Notes under the pieces: generated by a model
What the model saw: the letters and a program-made list of their open reading frames with translations, nothing else
What the model was told of the DNA's origin: nothing
The model's database searches: none
Part shown: one piece after another, positions 1 to 10,330 of the stretch
Layout of the letters: every line of letters begins with the position of its first letter
How positions within the stretch are numbered: the first letter of the stretch is position 1
Assembly: GCA_002104905.1 (NCBI GenBank)
Contig: MCFE01000016.1
Coordinates: forward strand, 124,001 to 188,000
From: Basidiobolus meristosporus CBS 931.73
Taxonomy: Eukaryota; Basidiobolomycota; Basidiobolomycetes; Basidiobolales; Basidiobolaceae
Length of the DNA stretch: 64,000 nucleotides
Reading direction: 5' to 3'
Program-made: the position numbers and the translations under genes

Positions 1-1229
1 GACCGTTCTAAAATATATTTTGAGGTGCATTCATATTCGCCCTTTTTTAGATTTAATTTCCACACATTTAGCCATGGATCAAGCCCACCAATAGCAGCTC
101 GATAGCCAAGCAACCAGTGTGTAGCCACAAAATGGAGGTTATAACATCAAAGACTATATTTCAAAACGACCATTAATACAAATAAGGTTTTCCATATTAG
201 ATTTGGACCACCGTTTATAAACTCAGTCCGATCCGATTGGCTGTAGTGTGGTACGAGAAGAGTTGTTTCCTGAACTCTAGGACCCAAGAATTTCTTGGTC
301 ATACGAAAAAATGCTTATTTTGTTTATCCATATTCGCTAACCCGAGCAATTACCCAGAAGTTTATTCCTATTGAAGCGATGCTAATCCACCGAACAATCT
401 TCAAGGCGCTTCTATCCCACGAGCTTCCACAATTTGTGCATTACGTACAAGACCAATCGTGAAAATCCCACATTTTCGGCATGCCTGCGCGTTTTTTTCC
501 CAGACAGCTGGTGGAGCCTGAGGGTAGATAAAAGTATGGTGGTATTATTTTTTTGAAGTATTACTACCGTAAGCTGTGCAGAGATGTGCTATTCCTAATT
601 GAATGCCACCTGGTCGTTCGTTTTACTGGTGTATTGCCCAACTGCGATCGCATAACTTCTTGTAAGGCACGGTAGATACCTTGCCACTTTTCCATTCTTT
701 CATGTTTGAGCTGGATAATGATACTGATAATCTCGATATTATGAATTGGGCTAGAGTGAATGACACTATTATGTATTGAATAAGTTGTGAAAATACATTT
801 TGGAATTTTACCACATCTATTTCATTAAAACCGTGTGTTCTGAGAATGTTGTATACCCAGGCTTTCTTAAACGATTTAAACTATTTAGTAGTCACGTTTC
901 TAAAATTCAATCCATGGGTCATCAATTAATAGCCAATTCATCCCCCAAATCTACAATAATCAAATATGGGATATCTGATTCATCATTACAGCATAGCTCT
1001 CTACTCGACCGGATGCCTCTACATTCCATGAATGTATCAAGTTCAGAAGTTTTCAGTTATATAGTCTTGACGGATACGAAAGCGAGAGCAGGGTTCAGTT
1101 GCTGTACTTTTTAGAGCACATGAATTGATTCCCATATGGCGATAATAAAACCTCACAAAATGACTGAAATATTAAAAGTGACAACTTCTGGTCTCATGTT
1201 TAATTGGAGTATATTTGTGGATTTGGGAT
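1..1229. other. Host intergenic sequence, no supported gene
   Basis: CpG-containing, AT-leaning sequence. The only open frames (for example 623-814 on the minus strand and 800-1114 on the plus strand) are short, of mixed composition and resemble nothing I recognise. I see no tRNA, no repeat array and no clear promoter. Confidence 0.5.
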
Positions 1230-2717
1230 TGGGCATTTGGCCACATTGCGCGTTTGTTTGAGTCGAGGGAGAGAGTGCAAAAAGAGGAGTAGGAATAGAG
1301 CCTATTCAAGTCAAGGAAACAGAGGGTGGGTTACAAAATTTAGATCTCATTATGGGGGGGGGGGCTGCATTTCCATGCCAAAAAGTCCCAACAGTACCCG
1401 GCAGATGAGGAAATGTTGGCAATCAAAAGGTTTACGGTGAGGGCGGGTGAAGGGACTATGTCCATAGTTACTGACAGTTAGGAGAGAGCGCTGCGAGCAC
1501 GGGTAGATAGAGGAGCAGCAAGTCAAGATGAGGGGGGGGAATCATAAGTGCTTGACCTTGTTGGTGACGTGCTCATACTCCATCAGGTTGGAGTTGATCT
1601 CCTCATATTTGCTGTTCACCAGGATTAGCGTGTGCACCTCCTCCACCTCCACCTCCACCTCCTTCGACACACACTGGGGCCCGAGGATGAAGCGCTCGGT
1701 GCACCAGAGGGCTAGCCTACGTGTGAATGTGGAGGTGAAGGTGAGGGAGGATGTGGACTCGGAGATGGATGCAGAGGGACCGCTCTGAGATTTCTCGTCG
1801 TAGTAGAAGGCGAGGAGATCACGCTTGACAGACTTGACCGCGGTGTGGAGCGCGGGGTCAAGTAGGAAGCACACAAAGTTGACGACCCCTTGGAGTGCGT
1901 TCGAGTACTCCTCCAAGTCGAGGCTGATCTCGATGCCCAGAGTGGGGGCGCACAGGTAAAGAATACGGACGACCATGGTGGGAAAGCCGACGATGAACAT
2001 CGCCACAGGATACATCAGTATATGTATGATGGCCTGACGGACTGCCTTCCGGGCCAGAAACTCGGAGCTCGAGACGATACCAACCTTCTTGCCGCCCAGC
2101 ACGGCATCGGTCTCGTTCTTCTCGGGCCCTGGAATGCCAAAGGGATGGAACTGAACGACGGCACGGGTGGTCCGCACGAGCTTCACCACAATCATGATGC
2201 AGATGACCAGTGTGTAGCAGAGGATGAGTGTGAACAGGACAAAGATGGTGAGGGTCAGTAGGTAAATTCTCACATCGCCAAAGAAGATCCCCCCGATACA
2301 CTCTGAGAGGATGGCAATGGCGAGCACAAAGATCGGTGGCGCGGCAAAGTAGATAGCTTGATGGTTGATCATCACTCGGACCTGGTGGACCAGCACGAGT
2401 TGCAGGTTGAGGACGATTTCAAAGGTGTACAGGATGAAGGTGAGCAAGGCCATCTCACCAATAACCGAGCTGATCTGGAATAGATTTGCACGATCGTGGA
2501 TGTTTTGGTCAAGGCTTCCGTCGTTTGCATATATCTGGACAAGCCTGAAGGCATGCCGCATTACATCGCAGATCGCACATAGCCCTACCAATCGGAACGA
2601 GATTCGCTCAACCAATTTCCTTTGATATAGCCAGAAGCCCAACATGGTAGTAACCATGACTACCGAGCAGAGGATCGAGAGAATATTGAAGACGGTGAAT
2701 ATAGTCCAGTTAAGCAT
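1230..2717. repeat. Left arm of a large inverted repeat
   Basis: This stretch is the reverse complement of about 3177-4657. It covers the whole receptor gene plus roughly 310 bp beyond its stop codon. The few differences I noticed are single bases (for example a silent change in the codon for Leu170) and the length of a poly-G run (11 G near 1354-1364, against 9 C in the other arm). Homology fades within about 20 bp upstream of the start codon. Confidence 0.9.
1542..2717 (-). CDS. Seven-transmembrane GPCR-like receptor, copy 1
   Basis: A 391-residue integral membrane protein, probably a fungal G protein-coupled receptor acting at the plasma membrane; the ligand cannot be told. Seven hydrophobic segments fall near residues 5-28, 40-62, 83-110, 121-146, 149-181, 228-252 and 272-293. 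A charged loop between segments 5 and 6 (about 182-227) would face the cytosol. The ~98-residue tail is Ser/Thr-rich (310-333), then has an acidic EVEVEVEE stretch and ends polar. The frame stays open up to 2828, but a TATA-like box (2776-2783) lies inside that extension and the second copy starts at the equivalent Met, so I start at 2717. It is read divergently from an identical copy at 3177-4352. No intron is needed. The family call rests on topology, not on a diagnostic motif. Confidence 0.8.
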   Translation of the reverse strand: MLNWTIFTVFNILSILCSVVMVTTMLGFWLYQRKLVERISFRLVGLCAICDVMRHAFRLVQIYANDGSLDQNIHDRANLFQISSVIGEMALLTFILYTFEIVLNLQLVLVHQVRVMINHQAIYFAAPPIFVLAIAILSECIGGIFFGDVRIYLLTLTIFVLFTLILCYTLVICIMIVVKLVRTTRAVVQFHPFGIPGPEKNETDAVLGGKKVGIVSSSEFLARKAVRQAIIHILMYPVAMFIVGFPTMVVRILYLCAPTLGIEISLDLEEYSNALQGVVNFVCFLLDPALHTAVKSVKRDLLAFYYDEKSQSGPSASISESTSSLTFTSTFTRRLALWCTERFILGPQCVSKEVEVEVEEVHTLILVNSKYEEINSNLMEYEHVTNKVKHL

Positions 2718-3176
2718 TTTTCTCGTTAGTGATGCAGAGATGCTTGTCGTTGTATGTGTGCCGTATCCATGAACCTTTATATGCCACTCCACTCCATTCC
2801 ATCTCAAACCAACACACACAACTATCACTAACCATATTCCAAGAACCCAAATTCCTGTATCACAGTCCTACTTGAAATTCGCTAAATGACTAGCAGTGTA
2901 GTTTGATTTGCAGTTCATCTGGGCTGATTTCGGGAAATATATGATAGATTTACTGCTTTTGATATGGTTAGACGTTTCACCTGAAAAATTCACACATATG
3001 ATTCCAAGAATTTATGATTGAAACATGGCATGGGTCAGATTGATTCCGAGAAATATTTCGCCCAAACAAGTCAAAAGTCTGAATATATATATCCCACACT
3101 TGTCAAAGCATTTCGAATTAAACATACACTTGCAAGTTGAATTTGAACCTCTGCCTCTACATCACTAGCGAAGAGA
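2718..3176. promoter_or_regulatory. Shared intergenic spacer with two divergent promoters
   Basis: This ~460-bp gap separates the two receptor start codons. TATA-like boxes face each way: CATATAAA (reverse complement of 2776-2783), ~60 bp before copy 1, and an ATATATATAT run at 3083-3092, ~85-95 bp before copy 2. Unlike the genes, the two halves are not mirror images beyond ~20 bp from each start, so the twin genes have different upstream control sequence. Confidence 0.55.
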
Positions 3177-4352
3177 ATGCTTAACTGGACTATATTCACC
3201 GTCTTCAATATTCTCTCGATCCTCTGCTCGGTAGTCATGGTTACTACCATGTTGGGCTTCTGGCTATATCAAAGGAAATTGGTTGAGCGAATCTCGTTCC
3301 GATTGGTAGGGCTATGTGCGATCTGCGATGTAATGCGGCATGCCTTCAGGCTTGTCCAGATATATGCAAACGACGGAAGCCTTGACCAAAACATCCACGA
3401 TCGTGCAAATCTATTCCAGATCAGCTCGGTTATTGGTGAGATGGCCTTGCTCACCTTCATCCTGTACACCTTTGAAATCGTCCTCAACCTGCAACTCGTG
3501 CTGGTCCACCAGGTCCGAGTGATGATCAACCATCAAGCTATCTACTTTGCCGCGCCACCGATCTTTGTGCTCGCCATTGCCATCCTCTCAGAGTGTATCG
3601 GGGGGATCTTCTTTGGCGATGTGAGAATTTACCTACTGACCCTCACCATCTTTGTCCTGTTCACACTCATCCTCTGCTACACATTGGTCATCTGCATCAT
3701 GATTGTGGTGAAGCTCGTGCGGACCACCCGTGCCGTCGTTCAGTTCCATCCCTTTGGCATTCCAGGGCCCGAGAAGAACGAGACCGATGCCGTGCTGGGC
3801 GGCAAGAAGGTTGGTATCGTCTCGAGCTCCGAGTTTCTGGCCCGGAAGGCAGTCCGTCAGGCCATCATACATATACTGATGTATCCTGTGGCGATGTTCA
3901 TCGTCGGCTTTCCCACCATGGTCGTCCGTATTCTTTACCTGTGCGCCCCCACTCTGGGCATCGAGATCAGCCTCGACTTGGAGGAGTACTCGAACGCACT
4001 CCAAGGGGTCGTCAACTTTGTGTGCTTCCTACTTGACCCCGCGCTCCACACCGCGGTCAAGTCTGTCAAGCGTGACCTCCTCGCCTTCTACTACGACGAG
4101 AAATCTCAGAGCGGTCCCTCTGCATCCATCTCCGAGTCCACATCCTCCCTCACCTTCACCTCCACATTCACACGTAGGCTAGCCCTCTGGTGCACCGAGC
4201 GCTTCATCCTCGGGCCCCAGTGTGTGTCGAAGGAGGTGGAGGTGGAGGTGGAGGAGGTGCACACGCTAATCCTGGTGAATAGCAAATATGAGGAGATCAA
4301 CTCCAACCTGATGGAGTATGAGCACGTCACCAACAAGGTCAAGCACTTATGA
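3177..4352 (+). CDS. Seven-transmembrane GPCR-like receptor, copy 2
   Basis: Encodes the same 391-residue protein as the gene at 1542-2717; I see no amino-acid difference between the two translations. The seven hydrophobic segments, the Ser-rich tail and the acidic EVEVEVEE stretch are in the same places. The start codon is the first Met of the frame, downstream of an AT-rich TATA-like run at 3083-3092. It ends with TGA, so TGA is a normal stop in this genome. The two copies are head to head and almost identical in DNA, which implies a recent duplication, continuing gene conversion between the arms, or an assembly artefact. Function is inferred from topology only. Confidence 0.8.
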   Translation: MLNWTIFTVFNILSILCSVVMVTTMLGFWLYQRKLVERISFRLVGLCAICDVMRHAFRLVQIYANDGSLDQNIHDRANLFQISSVIGEMALLTFILYTFEIVLNLQLVLVHQVRVMINHQAIYFAAPPIFVLAIAILSECIGGIFFGDVRIYLLTLTIFVLFTLILCYTLVICIMIVVKLVRTTRAVVQFHPFGIPGPEKNETDAVLGGKKVGIVSSSEFLARKAVRQAIIHILMYPVAMFIVGFPTMVVRILYLCAPTLGIEISLDLEEYSNALQGVVNFVCFLLDPALHTAVKSVKRDLLAFYYDEKSQSGPSASISESTSSLTFTSTFTRRLALWCTERFILGPQCVSKEVEVEVEEVHTLILVNSKYEEINSNLMEYEHVTNKVKHL

Positions 4353-4657
4353 TTCCCCCCCCTCAACTTGACTTGCTGCTCCTCTACCTACCCGTGCTCG
4401 CAGCGCTCTCTCCTAACTGTCAGTAACTATGGACATAGTCCCTTCACCCGCCCTCACCGTAAACCTTTTGATTGCCAACATTTCCTCATCTGCCGGGTAC
4501 TGTTGGGACTTTTTGGCATGGAAATGCAGCCCCCCCCCATAATGAGATCTAAATTTTGTAACCCACCCTCTGTTTCCTTGACTTGAATAGGCTCTATTCC
4601 TACTCCTCTTTTTGCACTCTCTCCCTCGACCCAAACGAACGCGCAATGTGGCCAATG
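3177..4657. repeat. Right arm of the large inverted repeat
   Basis: Mirror copy of 1230-2717. It includes the receptor gene and about 300 bp downstream with a C9 run (4530-4538). Identity ends near 4657 in a sequence around GCGCAATGTGGCCAATG. Confidence 0.9.
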
Positions 4658-5252
4658 CCATATCTCAATAACACTAAAGCTCACTAAGTAAATATCCTAC
4701 AATCTCATTCATTGTAAGGTGCGATCGTAATCACAAACGGCTATTTGTGTATGCACGTGGTATTAATCTATTTATTATGATTTACTTCCAAGACAAAATC
4801 TTATAACGCGTTATGTATATTGCAGTGTTTAGTTAAAGTGATGTTAGCGTACCGTTGGTAAATGCCCCTTCGTCCATTATGCCATAGTAATAATTCTAAT
4901 CGAAAGCATGTTCGTGAGTATGAGTAATAATGTATAGTAACTGGTTGTATCTGATATCATCTCAGTGCTTTCCATTTTAGGTAGCCAACCAAGATGGGTT
5001 CCAACTTGAATATACAAAGATTCTATGAGCATAATTATTCGAATGGGAAAAGATGGGAAAACACCCAAAACGGATGGGCTCATTCTGGTAAAATGATGCA
5101 ATCACGCGAGGGGCATAATATAGCCATTCCGCTTTTGGAGCAAAATTGATGAGCTAATGCCAAATGAATTTTTTATTGTATAGAAAGTCAATTGCAAGAA
5201 CAGGCTAGGTAAAATTAGCGTAAACCTCTGTCCAACGATAAGTTTATTTTCA
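4658..5252. other. Host intergenic sequence upstream of the PRS gene
   Basis: No convincing open frame. The stretch presumably contains the promoter and leader of the PRS gene at 5253, but I see no clear TATA box close to it. Confidence 0.5.
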
Positions 5253-6621
5253 ATGAACAAACAAGATACTGCCACTAGCACACCTTCCCCCACTGACGCT
5301 ATGCGTAACCTGTTAGTTTTCTCTGGCTCTTCGCACCCCGATCTTACCGAAGCAATCTGTGCTCGTTTGGGGGTTGAGATTGCGCCCTCCAATTTAGGGA
5401 AGTTCTCTAACGCGGAGACCAATGTTGAAATTAGGAAATCCGTTCGTGACCAGCAAGTTTACATAGTGCAGTCTGGCTCTGGCAAAGTAAACGACAACTT
5501 TATGGAACTTCTGATTATGATATCTGCTTGCAAAACTGCTAGTGCAAAGAAGGTGACTGTGGTTCTTCCTTACTTTCCTTATTCCAGACAGCCAGATATC
5601 CCGTACGCCAAAAGCGGGATTCCCGTCCGGAAAAGTGCTTACGTAGGCCTTCGGGACTCCCCCAACCTTTCCAATGTCGTTCTTTCACCCGCTGTCGATC
5701 CAACAAATAAGGATAAAGATTCTGATGTTCCAACCGAATTACTCCTTCCCTCTGTTGCTCCAATGAGCTCTATTTCTTCCATTTTGAACAGTAACATTTC
5801 GGAAAAGCCCTTGCCTACAGCGTCCCCAAGAATTGCGGCTATTAGTCAACAAAAGAATTCTACCGTCCACGATCCGGTTGACAACCGCTGGGTTAAACCT
5901 GACGGTGCTTACAAACACTGGGTGGCCAGATCTGGTGAGCTTGTGGCTAATCTACTCATCGCAGCTGGTAAGGCCGATAGTACTCCTCACCGCAGACTCG
6001 CCTACTAACATATCTTTCACAGGAGCTGACCACATCATTACCATGGACCTGCACGATCCTCAGTTCCAAGGATATTTTGATATTCCAGTAGACATGATTA
6101 GCGCTGAATCATCTATTCTTGATTACATCAGATCAAAAATACCCAACTACAAGGACGCAGTGATTGTTTCCCCTGATGCTGGTGGTGCTAAAAGAGCCAC
6201 CTCAGTAGCTAACCAACTAAACCTTGACCTCGCACTCATCCATAAAGAGGGAAAGACCAACGAAGTGTCGCGTATGTCCCTCGTAGGGGATGTCAGCGGA
6301 AAACCTGTGATCATCATCGACGACATTGCGGATACTTGTGGCACACTAGGACTTGCCACTGAGCTACTCCATCAAAGAGGCGCTACAGAAATCTATGCAG
6401 TGGTTACCCACGGAATTCTCTCCGGCAAAGCCGTCGAGATCATCAACAAATCACCATTGAGCCAAGTGGTGATCACCAACACCGTTCCTCACGAAGAGAA
6501 AAAAACCACATGCAGCAAACTACGTACGATTGATGTATCTGGGCCGTTCGCCGAGGCCATTCGAAGAATTCACAACGGGGAAACCCTTGCGCCTCTATTC
6601 AAAAAGAAAGCCTATAATTAA
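5253..6621 (+). CDS. Ribose-phosphate pyrophosphokinase (PRPP synthetase), Prs1-like
   Basis: Two exons, 5253-5967 and 6023-6621, give 437 residues. The enzyme makes PRPP from ribose 5-phosphate and ATP in the cytosol, for purine, pyrimidine, His and Trp synthesis. Conserved parts: the N-terminal half with FSNAET (51-56) and the YFPYSRQ segment (107-113); after an insertion, a match to the divalent-cation/ribose-phosphate signature, [16 protein letters not shown] (247-262); and the PRPP-binding loop [12 protein letters not shown] (335-346). A region of ~105 residues (about 114-218), rich in Ser, Pro and Asn, interrupts the catalytic fold. Yeast Prs1 and Prs5 also carry non-homologous insertions and work in multi-subunit complexes. 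Total length is close to yeast Prs1 (427 residues), so I read this as the Prs1-type subunit. FSNAE replaces the usual FSDGE, as is common in such subunits. The intron junction restores the frame exactly. Confidence 0.93.
5968..6022 (+). other. Spliceosomal intron of the PRS gene
   Basis: A 55-bp intron beginning GTAAGG, with a CTAAC branch-site match at 6003-6007 and ending CACAG. Removing it joins the insertion-side exon to [12 protein letters not shown] without a frame change, as the protein family requires. Confidence 0.93.
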
Positions 6622-7140
6622 TGTCGGATGCTTTGTATTGAGACCGGACCATAGTGGAACTTCTAACCACAAATTTTCCCAACCTTCCCTATAACCTCAT
6701 CCTGTCAACCTAACCCGAACCGGAGTCACGTTTGGGATTCTTCCAATGTCTACCATCATAACAGGAATTAAACACACCATCTGGGCTATTGTCGAGAATC
6801 TCATCGAGTCCTAGTCTATTTTCTGCCACATGGGTGGATTGCTGCCATCACTATGCTGGAGCGAGCTTGATCGATCCCACTCTATCTCAATCAAGCAGAG
6901 CCATATATATCGATCAATAAACCGTAAAGATACATTTTGTTTGAAGTGCTTCGGCGAGGAGGGGGCATTATTTATTATCAGATTTACATTCAAGAATGCG
7001 GCTTGGCGCACGAAGCGGCCACAGAGCAACATGGGAAAACTGGATGGCATCAAAAAGCAACAATGTACATTGGTTTGGTTGATGGGTCGGTTAACATTTT
7101 AGATTACTTATATGTACAGGTGGTTTACTCTCAAATCTCT
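6622..7140. other. Intergenic sequence between convergent genes
   Basis: Lies between the PRS stop codon and the end of the small gene on the minus strand. Open frames at 6830-7102 and 6937-7167 overlap each other in different frames and look like chance. I see no clear terminator signal. Confidence 0.45.
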
Positions 7141-7365
7141 CTACGCCTCCTCAGAATTTATCTCTGATTCTAGATAGTTGCGGGCCTCCATCTCTTGCTT
7201 GGCATAATAGTAGATGTATTCAAAGTCAAGATTGGGCAGGCTTTCTAGATTTAGGGTCAACTGAGGATCATCATGATGCGTGAAACGGCCGGAGTCTATG
7301 GGGGCGGGCTGGGTAAGCGTAATCAAGGCAGAGAAAATAATGAGGCAGGGGGCGAGAGCGCGCAT
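7141..7365 (-). CDS. Small putative secreted protein
   Basis: A 74-residue protein if started at the second Met (7365). It begins MRALAPC followed by a hydrophobic run and a QPAP site near residue 20, a typical signal peptide with a likely cut after Ala or Pro at about 19-22. The mature part of ~52 residues is acidic, with a Tyr cluster (EYIYYY) and no Cys after the signal. A longer start at 7395 would add 10 residues but would lie only ~12 bp from the TATA-like box at 7407-7414 and would hide the signal peptide. I do not recognise the family; small secreted proteins of this kind occur in fungal secretomes. It is convergent with the PRS gene. Confidence 0.5.
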   Translation of the reverse strand: MRALAPCLIIFSALITLTQPAPIDSGRFTHHDDPQLTLNLESLPNLDFEYIYYYAKQEMEARNYLESEINSEEA

Positions 7366-7405
7366 TGTCGGGAGATTCGGTAATCCACTGAACACCTTAA
7401 TGGAT

Positions 7406-7415
7406 CTTTATATAC
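7406..7415 (-). promoter_or_regulatory. TATA-like box of the small secreted protein gene
   Basis: Reverse complement reads GTATATAAAG, about 41-50 bp before the chosen start codon at 7365. Confidence 0.45.
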
Positions 7416-8600
7416 AACCAAATTGAGTTTGAAATTTGGCGTTCATGGTTGAATTTTGAGTGACGTTGGGAGATAGGTACGATTCCACCGATTGCGCCCT
7501 AGGTTTCACCACTGACATCAAGGGTGTGCTACAATCATAACTTCCGCCTCAACAGTTGGACTCCATTGAAAACATTCCATATATTTCCACTTAATATGCC
7601 GCCGGATATGCGATTGGCTCATCGACTAATTTTGTCTTCCGATATGCCAAGTTTCTTCTGAATTTGTCACCCAAGTCGAACAAAAATCAGGATTCGTACG
7701 ACATTCCGTATGATCTATAGCGCCTTTCTAGTTCATACTGGCTGGCATATAAGCCCATTCATGAGTCAACCTTCGGGCTGGTGAGATTTATCGCTCATCC
7801 CAAATCGTTCATCTGATGTTGTTTTGGATTAGTGATGCTATGACCCTCCACAAGCCCCACTTACGCATCGGCGTAGTTTACTGTGGTTTAAATAGGGTTT
7901 GTGCTTGATGGTGAATGCGATAGGAGCCCAAAGTGGAAGGCATGATCACGTAGTATTACCACGTTGCAGATGTCCATTACTGGTGTTGAAGTGTAGGCTT
8001 GTGCTCATGCTCCTGTTGGGATATGGCATGCCATACTAATGAGTGCCGAAGAGCATACGTTTTACTATAGGCATACATAGATTGCATTGTCTATGAACTA
8101 AGAGTACCAGCCACCTTATGGGCTCAGAAAAGCCTACGGGATAGGCTATTGAGTAAGTACACACACATATGAAGGGCGCCATGGCGCTGTTTTCCCTGCC
8201 CCTTGGCTCCTGGATGCATGATATATTGCTGGTTACTATTGGATGTTGATACATTCTCCAGCTGCAACCTGCCATGGTGATTTCTACTCTATCAATCACT
8301 ATTCTTCAGATCATTTGCGCACGCGTTCACGGCGGATATTCCGTGGTTACATGGCACGGGTTATTAACGCCTTGCAGGTATCTGTCTGGCTAGATCTTGA
8401 TGTGTGTGGTACACAGACTGTACAACTGTGGGTAAGAGGTCGACCACCATTCTGTCGCTTTATGTGTCGAGTGAGTCAATTCACAGGGTACAGACGGGTA
8501 CAATGCCCTCACACGAGTGAGAAACCTCGGAGTATTAACAATTTATGCCCCCACAGATCCAAATACCCGAATGACTTGGCCACAAACCATTGAGATCCTG
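7416..8600. other. Host intergenic sequence up to the transposon island
   Basis: CpG dinucleotides are still frequent (for example around 8321-8335 and 8440-8460). Open frames at 8036-8299 (minus) and 8243-8593 (plus) are unrelated to anything I recognise and overlap. No tRNA-like B-box was seen. Confidence 0.45.
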
Positions 8601-9835
8601 AGGAATACTTGGATTTCCTCCCCAAGTACAATGGACTCCAATAGTCACAGTCATTAAACTTTAAAGAATGTAAGCTTCGCCACATCATTGTTCTACTTGA
8701 GATCTGATGCGAAACAAGGTCTTTGGAAAAGTTATGTGACAACTTCCAGTACACAAGGAGCCAGACAAGAAATACGTTGCCTTTGAGGTTGTTGTTGGCC
8801 TAAACAGATCTCCTAAAATACTCCATCACGGCAGTACCAGTGCATTTGTACTTGAGAATCATTGATTTCTCTCAGGTATCTGAAACCTTACATGGTACTT
8901 TTAGTCAAGCATGGAATGGTGTGTATTGCTAGCTTTGCCTGTTTCAGTTTGTAGAAAATGTGCAGTACGCTTATTCAGCATGATAGTGAGATAGATCAAT
9001 GACAGTGAAGGAGGTGGTGAACAATCGAATGCTTAACGTTTCACAATGTGTTGTGGTGATCAAATTGTCAAAGGATACGGGGTTTGCAAGGTTGACAGTT
9101 GTTGAGGAGCACTTCACATCTTTCATTCCAAGATCAACAAACTAATTGGCGAAAAAGACATATGGAAAAGCGAGCAATATCCTTTTGGCAGCCAGCAGCC
9201 TTTGCATGCCCTCTAAACCTGCTATCTGCACACAAGCTGTTTGCCAAGCATTCAAGTGGTTTCTCAAGTGATCTTTTCTAATCAGCAACAGCATGCTACT
9301 AAATCAATTACCTGATCCTCTCCGATCCATATAGCCCCTTCCATGCACCCTAGTTGGGCCAGCGAAAGTGATGGATTTTAGTAACTCCACTAAATAAATT
9401 CCTATTGTTTCTGAATTTGGATTCTACAAGCTGTTTGCTTGAAAATACAATCACTGAATGGTATTGATCATAGGTTTTGACTTGGTATACTGCTAAATGT
9501 TGAACTGCTGACCTCAGATCCCGTTTGTGAAGTATCAGCTTCCTCATTGAATTGGAAAAATACTTGAAGCCATCAGAACTATCAATATTGTCAAACTGAT
9601 CTCAAACCATGCCCACCTCCAAGCACGCATCTAAAACCAGTCTACCGGTCAGTTTAACAAAGCTATCCTAACACTATTCATGCAATTTGAAAAGTTGATA
9701 GCTCACAAGCGAATATTATACTAATATTGCTGGGTCTTTGAAACAAAGCAATGTATAATCCCATTGTAGCATCAGAATCCACTACTCTCCTACGTTTTTA
9801 GGAAGGCATTGTTCTTCCATAACAATATCCCAAAG
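8601..9835. other. Left margin of the transposon island, unclassified
   Basis: Composition shifts to CpG-poor sequence between about 8600 and 8900. Short frames at 9099-9281 (plus) and 9350-9547 (minus) show no motif I can assign. It is probably old, decayed element sequence, because the next recognisable item is a truncated copia gag. Confidence 0.4.
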
Positions 9836-9980
9836 ACCTCTTTCCTGTAGCAGCATCTTCATCTTCATCTTCACCTTCCAGACTTGGTAGTTAGATCCAT
9901 TCAACTATTCAACAGAGGGAGAAGTTCCAGTTACAGCAGTAGTAGACATTGCTGAGAGTGACAGCTTGGGGCTCATAACC
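9836..9980 (-). pseudogene. Copia gag, N-terminal fragment with primer-binding site
   Basis: On the minus strand, directly after the LTR at 9981-10330, comes GGTTATGAGCCC (9969-9980), then a Met and a Ser-rich start, then the Gag N-terminal pattern containing SNYQVWKVKM and GLWDIV. A TAG stop interrupts it after about 23 codons. The fragment breaks off near 9836, so the rest of this copia copy is missing. The same leader and gag start occur at 49.9-50.06 kb. Confidence 0.75.
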
Positions 9981-10330
9981 TGTTGTAAGAGTCTTGGAGA
10001 TATTGGAAGTGATTGGGAGAACAAGTAAACTTTGTGGCTCTCACTTAATGATTCATTGAATGTAGAAGTGGTATTTATACTTTTACATGGTCTTAGCATC
10101 AAAGACACCTAGAATAGATTCAAAAGGTCCCAAGAGCATGTGTGTAAAGTTTGGGGCTGTTTGAACAGCTTTGAGAATTTTCATGTTCAGGCTACCTGAT
10201 TTTTTGATGAAAAATATTTCAAGTAAATTGCAAAAAAGAATTTGGTCAGGTATTCTATGTGATTTGTAGGTCATGATCTAAGTGAATAAATTTGGTCAAT
10301 AATTAGGTGGAACTACAAGCTTTTTCAACA
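9981..10330 (-). repeat. Copia LTR (~350 bp) between two copia fragments
   Basis: Starts TGTTGTAAGAG and ends TTTTTCAACA; nearly the same length and sequence as the paired LTRs at 46,451 and 50,077. In minus-strand reading it is preceded by RNase H sequence and followed by a primer site and gag. It therefore sits between two elements in tandem, as expected from LTR-LTR recombination. Confidence 0.85.

Noticed and set aside
800-1114. 104-codon frame as a gene
   Set aside because: No motif, no promoter, unbiased composition; at chance length for AT-leaning DNA.
1858-2301. Arg/His/Pro-rich frames inside the receptor genes (also 3593-4036)
   Set aside because: Shadows of the receptor frame; the same shadow appears in both arms, as expected.
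8440-8540. Possible tRNA gene
   Set aside because: No B-box (GGTTCRANTCC-like) and no cloverleaf pairing seen.
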